In this document: positions 61,934-64,000 of the stretch, piece by piece
Layout: every line of letters starts with the position of its first letter
Numbering within the stretch: position 1 is the stretch's first letter
Assembly: GCA_902773925.1 (NCBI GenBank)
Contig: CACYGI010000005.1
Coordinates: forward strand, 1 to 64,000
Length of the DNA stretch: 64,000 nt
Direction: 5' to 3'
Source: an uncultured Bacteroidia bacterium
GTDB lineage: Bacteria; Bacteroidota; Bacteroidia; Bacteroidales; UBA932
Program-made: the position numbers and the translations under genes
The notes under the pieces: model-generated
Seen by the model: only the letters and a program-made list of their open reading frames with translations
Told to the model about the DNA's origin: nothing
Database searches by the model: none

Positions 61934-61955
61934 CGGTATTGTTAATCGTAATGCA

Positions 61956-62501
61956 ATGAAGAAATTAATGTTCATTATGTCTGCCATCCTTCTTATGGGA
62001 TGCTGCGGCAATAACAATGCAACGGAAATGAAAACACTCGTAGCTTATTTTTCCGCCACCGGTACGACTGAGGCCGTGGCACGTGACCTTGCCGAGCTAA
62101 CCGGCGCAACCTTGTATGAGATCAAGCCTGAGGTAAGGTACACGGATGCAGATCTTGACTGGCGTGACCGCAATTCACGCAGTACCATTGAGATGAAGGA
62201 CAAGAGTTCGCGTCCGGCCTTCGTCAAGGATCTCGAAGATGCGGATAGCTATGATGTCATCTACATCGGTTTCCCTGTATGGTGGTACACAGCTCCGACG
62301 ATCATCAATTCTTTTATCGAGGCTTATGGCTTTGAAGGCAAGACGGTCATCTTTTTCGCCACCTCCGGCAGCAGTAGCATCGACAAGGCCAATAAGGAAT
62401 TCGCCGCGGCCTATCCCAAGATCAACTGGAAGGCCGGCAAGACTCTCAACCGCGCTACCAAGGCCGACATCAAGGCCTGGATCGAAAGCCTGAAGCTCTA
62501 G
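61956..62501 (+). CDS. Flavodoxin-like lipoprotein
   Basis: The 181 aa protein starts MKKLMFIMSAILLMGCCGN, with lipobox MGC. The mature part is a flavodoxin: the FMN phosphate loop YFSATGTTEAVARDLAE, FPVWWYTAPTIINSF and FFATSGSSSID. This places an FMN carrier protein on the outer side of the inner membrane or on the outer membrane. It is divergent from the TIGR04076-nitroreductase pair, and the three may form one extracytoplasmic redox unit. It ends at a clear terminator. Confidence 0.87.
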   Translation: MKKLMFIMSAILLMGCCGNNNATEMKTLVAYFSATGTTEAVARDLAELTGATLYEIKPEVRYTDADLDWRDRNSRSTIEMKDKSSRPAFVKDLEDADSYDVIYIGFPVWWYTAPTIINSFIEAYGFEGKTVIFFATSGSSSIDKANKEFAAAYPKINWKAGKTLNRATKADIKAWIESLKL

Positions 62502-62547
62502 CAGACCTGACTCCCCGGATCCCGACTATCGGCTCCGGCTAATCTGT

Positions 62548-62596
62548 ATCAACCTGAGATCACTCTGAAAAGACAAATCTCAGGTTGATTTCTTTC
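62548..62596 (+). terminator. Rho-independent terminator of the flavodoxin gene
   Basis: ATCAACCTGAGAT (62548-62560) and ATCTCAGGTTGAT (62577-62589) form a perfect 13-bp stem with a 16-base loop, followed by TTCTTTCG. Confidence 0.8.
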
Positions 62597-62604
62597 GTGG
62601 CCTC

Positions 62605-62643
62605 CGCCAGCTTCCGCAGAGGCAACTGCCGACCGCTCGCTCC
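62605..62643 (-). repeat. Partial dispersed repeat (second-half fragment)
   Basis: GCAGAGGCAACTGCCGACCG followed by CTCGCTCCGCCG is the reverse complement of the GCGGTCGGTCGGCAGTTGCC region of copies A and B. Only this part of the second half is present. Confidence 0.6.
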
Positions 62644-62656
62644 GCCGGTGATTATT

Positions 62657-62768
62657 CGCCTGCAATGTAAGGTTCTAATTCACAGCCTTTTAACTGATGG
62701 TCACTCCCCGTAATCGGAGGGTGATGTATGGTTAGAAGATTGAAAATCAATCGCTTACATTGCAGGCG
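62657..62768. repeat. 112-bp element with 15-bp perfect inverted ends
   Basis: CGCCTGCAATGTAAG (62657-62671) and CTTACATTGCAGGCG (62754-62768) are perfect inverted repeats. Inside, TTCTAA and TTAGAA and the CACTCC/GGAGGGTG region give further pairing, so the single strand could fold like a multi-branched hairpin. It has no coding potential and no flanking target duplication was seen. Confidence 0.75.
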
Positions 62769-62772
62769 CATA

Positions 62773-62852
62773 CCCTTGTCATTCTGAGCGAAGCGAAGAA
62801 TCTATTCCCTGGTCGATAGATCCTTCGGCCTGCGGCCTCAGGATGACAGGGC
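62773..62852. repeat. GTCATTCTGAG-type palindromic repeat, copy 3
   Basis: It begins CTTGTCATTCTGAGCGAAGC, passes through GAATCTATTCC and CGATAGATCC, and ends GCGGCCTCAGGATGACAGGG. The two ends are imperfect inverted repeats, as in 3-78. Confidence 0.65.
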
Positions 62853-62858
62853 GGGCGT

Positions 62859-62962
62859 AGCCGGCTGCGCGAAGCCTGGTGGAGCCGAGATAGTTACATT
62901 ATTTGCTAAGCCGAAGGGCGTGCAAAAATATAACTTCGAGGCGCGAAGGCGGAGCCGGCGGT
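62859..62962 (-). repeat. Dispersed repeat core, copy D
   Basis: This is the reverse complement of the core of copies A and B: GCCGGCTGCGCGAAGCCTGG, TTATTTGCTAAGCCGAAGGG and TGCAAAAATATAACTTCGAG. It retains both arms without the insertion seen in copy C. With the neighbouring palindromes it accounts for much of the 791-base gap between the flavodoxin and btuB genes. Confidence 0.75.
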
Positions 62963-62968
62963 CAAAAG

Positions 62969-62998
62969 CGGGCACGAAAAGGCCCGATTTTGTGCCCG
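62969..62998. repeat. Small palindrome next to repeat copy D
   Basis: CGGGCAC and GTGCCCG are inverted over a 16-base loop. The word AGCGGGCACG recurs as a direct copy near 63015. Confidence 0.5.
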
Positions 62999-63065
62999 GA
63001 TTGAGAAATAATTCTAAGCGGGCACGGAAATGGGGGTTTCGGTGTCGGGATCGGGGAAATTTCAT

Positions 63066-63073
63066 TATCTTTG
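63066..63073 (+). promoter_or_regulatory. Putative -7 element for the riboswitch-btuB transcript
   Basis: TATCTTTG matches TAnnTTTG and lies 4 bases before the first paired region of the cobalamin riboswitch, as expected for a transcript that starts with the aptamer. Confidence 0.6.
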
Positions 63074-63077
63074 CGGC

Positions 63078-63250
63078 GGTTCCGGTGCCCGGAGGCCCAA
63101 GGGGTCGACGGGTGAAAAGGGAATCAGGTGAAAGGCCTGAGCAGACACCGCTGCTGTATGTCCTGTAAACTGTCCGGCATTCGAGAGTCACTGTCCTGTA
63201 GGGATGGGAAGACGCCGGGCGGGGGACGAGCCAGAAGACCTGCCGGTACC
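63078..63250 (+). promoter_or_regulatory. Cobalamin (B12) riboswitch
   Basis: The 173-base leader shows the conserved order of the cobalamin aptamer: closing stem GGTTCCGG/CCGGTACC, AAAAGGGAATCAGGTGAAAG, a GCTGCTGTATGTCCTGTAAAC region, AGTCACTG, GGGATGGGAAGACGCC, and the B12 box AGCCAGAAGACCTGCC at 63229-63244. It is directly upstream of a TonB-dependent receptor gene, the classic target, with about 40 bases before the ATG for an expression platform (AAGC and GCTT near 63265-63282 could pair). Binding of adenosyl- or methylcobalamin should repress the gene. Confidence 0.93.
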
Positions 63251-63292
63251 ATATGATTTTTGAAGCTTCGGGTAATAAGGCTTGATGAATTG

Positions 63293-64000
63293 ATGAACAT
63301 TCCGCACCGGCTGATCGCTGTCGCAGCAGCTCTTCTGAGCTGGCTACCACTGTCCGCACAGGACACCGTGGGCGTGTGGGGTATGCTCAAGGATTCCCTT
63401 GTGCTCGAGAGCGCCACGGTCTCGGCCAAGACCAAGGCCCAGAGGCTCCGCGAAGGCACATTTGCCGTCAGCGCAATCAACATCAGCCAGCAGGCCGCGA
63501 CGCTCCAGTCACTCTCGCGGGCGGTCGACCGCACGAGCGGCATCCGCATCAGGGAAGAAGGCGGCGTGGGAAGCGATTTCGATCTGACGATAAACGGCCT
63601 CTCGGGCAACTCGATCCGCTACTTCATCGACGGAATGCCTCTCGATGCCAAAGGCAGCGGCCTGACACTCGCCAACCTGCCTGTCAACCTCATCGAGCGC
63701 GTGGATATATATAAAGGTGTAATACCGGCGAGCCTGGGAAGCGACGCCCTGGGAGGCGCCATCAACATCATCACCAAGCGCGAGAAAAACAACTACCTCG
63801 ACTTCTCATACGGACTGGGCTCATTCCACACGCACAAGGTGGATTTGAGCGCCAGCGTAACGGGGCGCCGGAGCGGGCTGATATTCAAGCCCGTGATAAG
63901 CGTTGGCTACGCCAAGAACGACTATATAATGCACGATGTGAAAGTCCGCAACGCGGAACACACGGCATTCATCCTGACGGACCTGCCAAGATTCCACGAT
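63293..64000 (+). CDS. btuB: BtuB-like TonB-dependent corrinoid receptor (partial, cut by window end)
   Basis: The frame is open from ATG 63293 to the window end (236 codons seen). It begins MNIPHRLIAVAAALLSWLPL with a signal peptide ending LSAQ, then a short region with SATVSAKTKAQRL and an N-terminal TonB plug domain: RTSGIRIREEGGVGSDFDLT, INGLSGNSIRYFIDGMPLD, IERVDIYKGVIPASLGSDAL and GGAINIITK. The first barrel strands follow (YLDFSYGLGSFHTHKVDLSA). It is an outer-membrane active transporter; the riboswitch in its leader points to vitamin B12 or related corrinoids as substrate. No carboxypeptidase-like N-terminal extension is visible. Confidence 0.9.
   Translation, partial: MNIPHRLIAVAAALLSWLPLSAQDTVGVWGMLKDSLVLESATVSAKTKAQRLREGTFAVSAINISQQAATLQSLSRAVDRTSGIRIREEGGVGSDFDLTINGLSGNSIRYFIDGMPLDAKGSGLTLANLPVNLIERVDIYKGVIPASLGSDALGGAINIITKREKNNYLDFSYGLGSFHTHKVDLSASVTGRRSGLIFKPVISVGYAKNDYIMHDVKVRNAEHTAFILTDLPRFHD

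Noticed and set aside
63124-63609. A 161-codon minus-strand frame over the riboswitch and btuB start
   Set aside because: The riboswitch and the TonB plug domain on the plus strand explain this sequence.

Overview
The window reads as a chromosomal segment of a GC-rich member of the Bacteroidota, most likely a gut-type Bacteroidales lineage (Rikenellaceae/Alistipes-like or a related GC-rich family; the sequence alone does not settle genus). Evidence for this: many promoter-like sites of the Bacteroidota form TAnnTTTG, abundant short-signal lipoproteins, a TamL-type outer-membrane lipoprotein, serine palmitoyltransferase, bifunctional FtcD with a long urocanase, a TGS-domain nucleoside kinase, [FeFe]-hydrogenase maturases and a pyrophosphate-type phosphofructokinase. 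No tRNA, rRNA, CRISPR array, complete insertion sequence or prophage was seen. Gene density is high and many junctions are 4-base ATGA overlaps.

Layout. 0.15-9.6 kb (minus strand): ligA, hydG, rel, an Ig-like lipoprotein, a small outer-membrane barrel and ispG in one tight run. 9.7-20.2 kb (minus): an EF-hand membrane protein, a fucose-isomerase-like protein, a BASS transporter, a DUF389 membrane protein, a peptidase-like lipoprotein, PPi-phosphofructokinase, a TrmH methyltransferase and TamL. 20.3-28.5 kb (plus): TGS-domain nucleoside kinase, a hemerythrin-LuxR fusion, sdaA, glmS, folD and a HerA-like ATPase. 28.5-36 kb: gyrA plus a TPR protein (minus) and clpC (plus), bracketed by two near-identical ~276 bp direct repeats. 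36-39.1 kb (minus): a three-gene candidate dihydroceramide operon (serine palmitoyltransferase, short-chain reductase, GNAT-fold acyltransferase). 39.2-49.2 kb (minus): histidine degradation (ftcD, hutU, hutH, hutI) continuing into a membrane-anchored AraC regulator and uvrA. 49.3-51 kb (plus): two lipoproteins, one a phospholipase D-type enzyme. 51-55.8 kb (minus): iorA, iorB, an aminotransferase and a CoA-transferase, which together look like oxidative degradation of aromatic amino acids to aryl acids with recovery of the CoA thioester. 55.9-59.2 kb (minus): a duplicated PAP2 phosphatase, a TIGR02757 protein and hydE. 59.2-62.5 kb: a cluster of small envelope proteins (rhodanese, nitroreductase and flavodoxin, all with lipoprotein signals) among repeat debris. 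63.1-64 kb: a cobalamin riboswitch and the start of a BtuB-like TonB-dependent receptor cut by the window end.

The genes describe an anaerobe that ferments amino acids (His, Ser, aromatic amino acids), uses pyrophosphate-linked glycolysis, matures an [FeFe]-hydrogenase, makes sphingolipids and scavenges corrinoids. The least explained DNA is intergenic: a dispersed repeat family present as two long, two core and two short copies, several perfect palindromic elements of about 90-112 bp, and a tandem duplication that includes the 3' end of hutU. The most coherent biological unit is the three-gene sphingolipid operon; the most unusual is the group of lipoprotein-anchored flavin and sulfur redox proteins at 59-62.5 kb.
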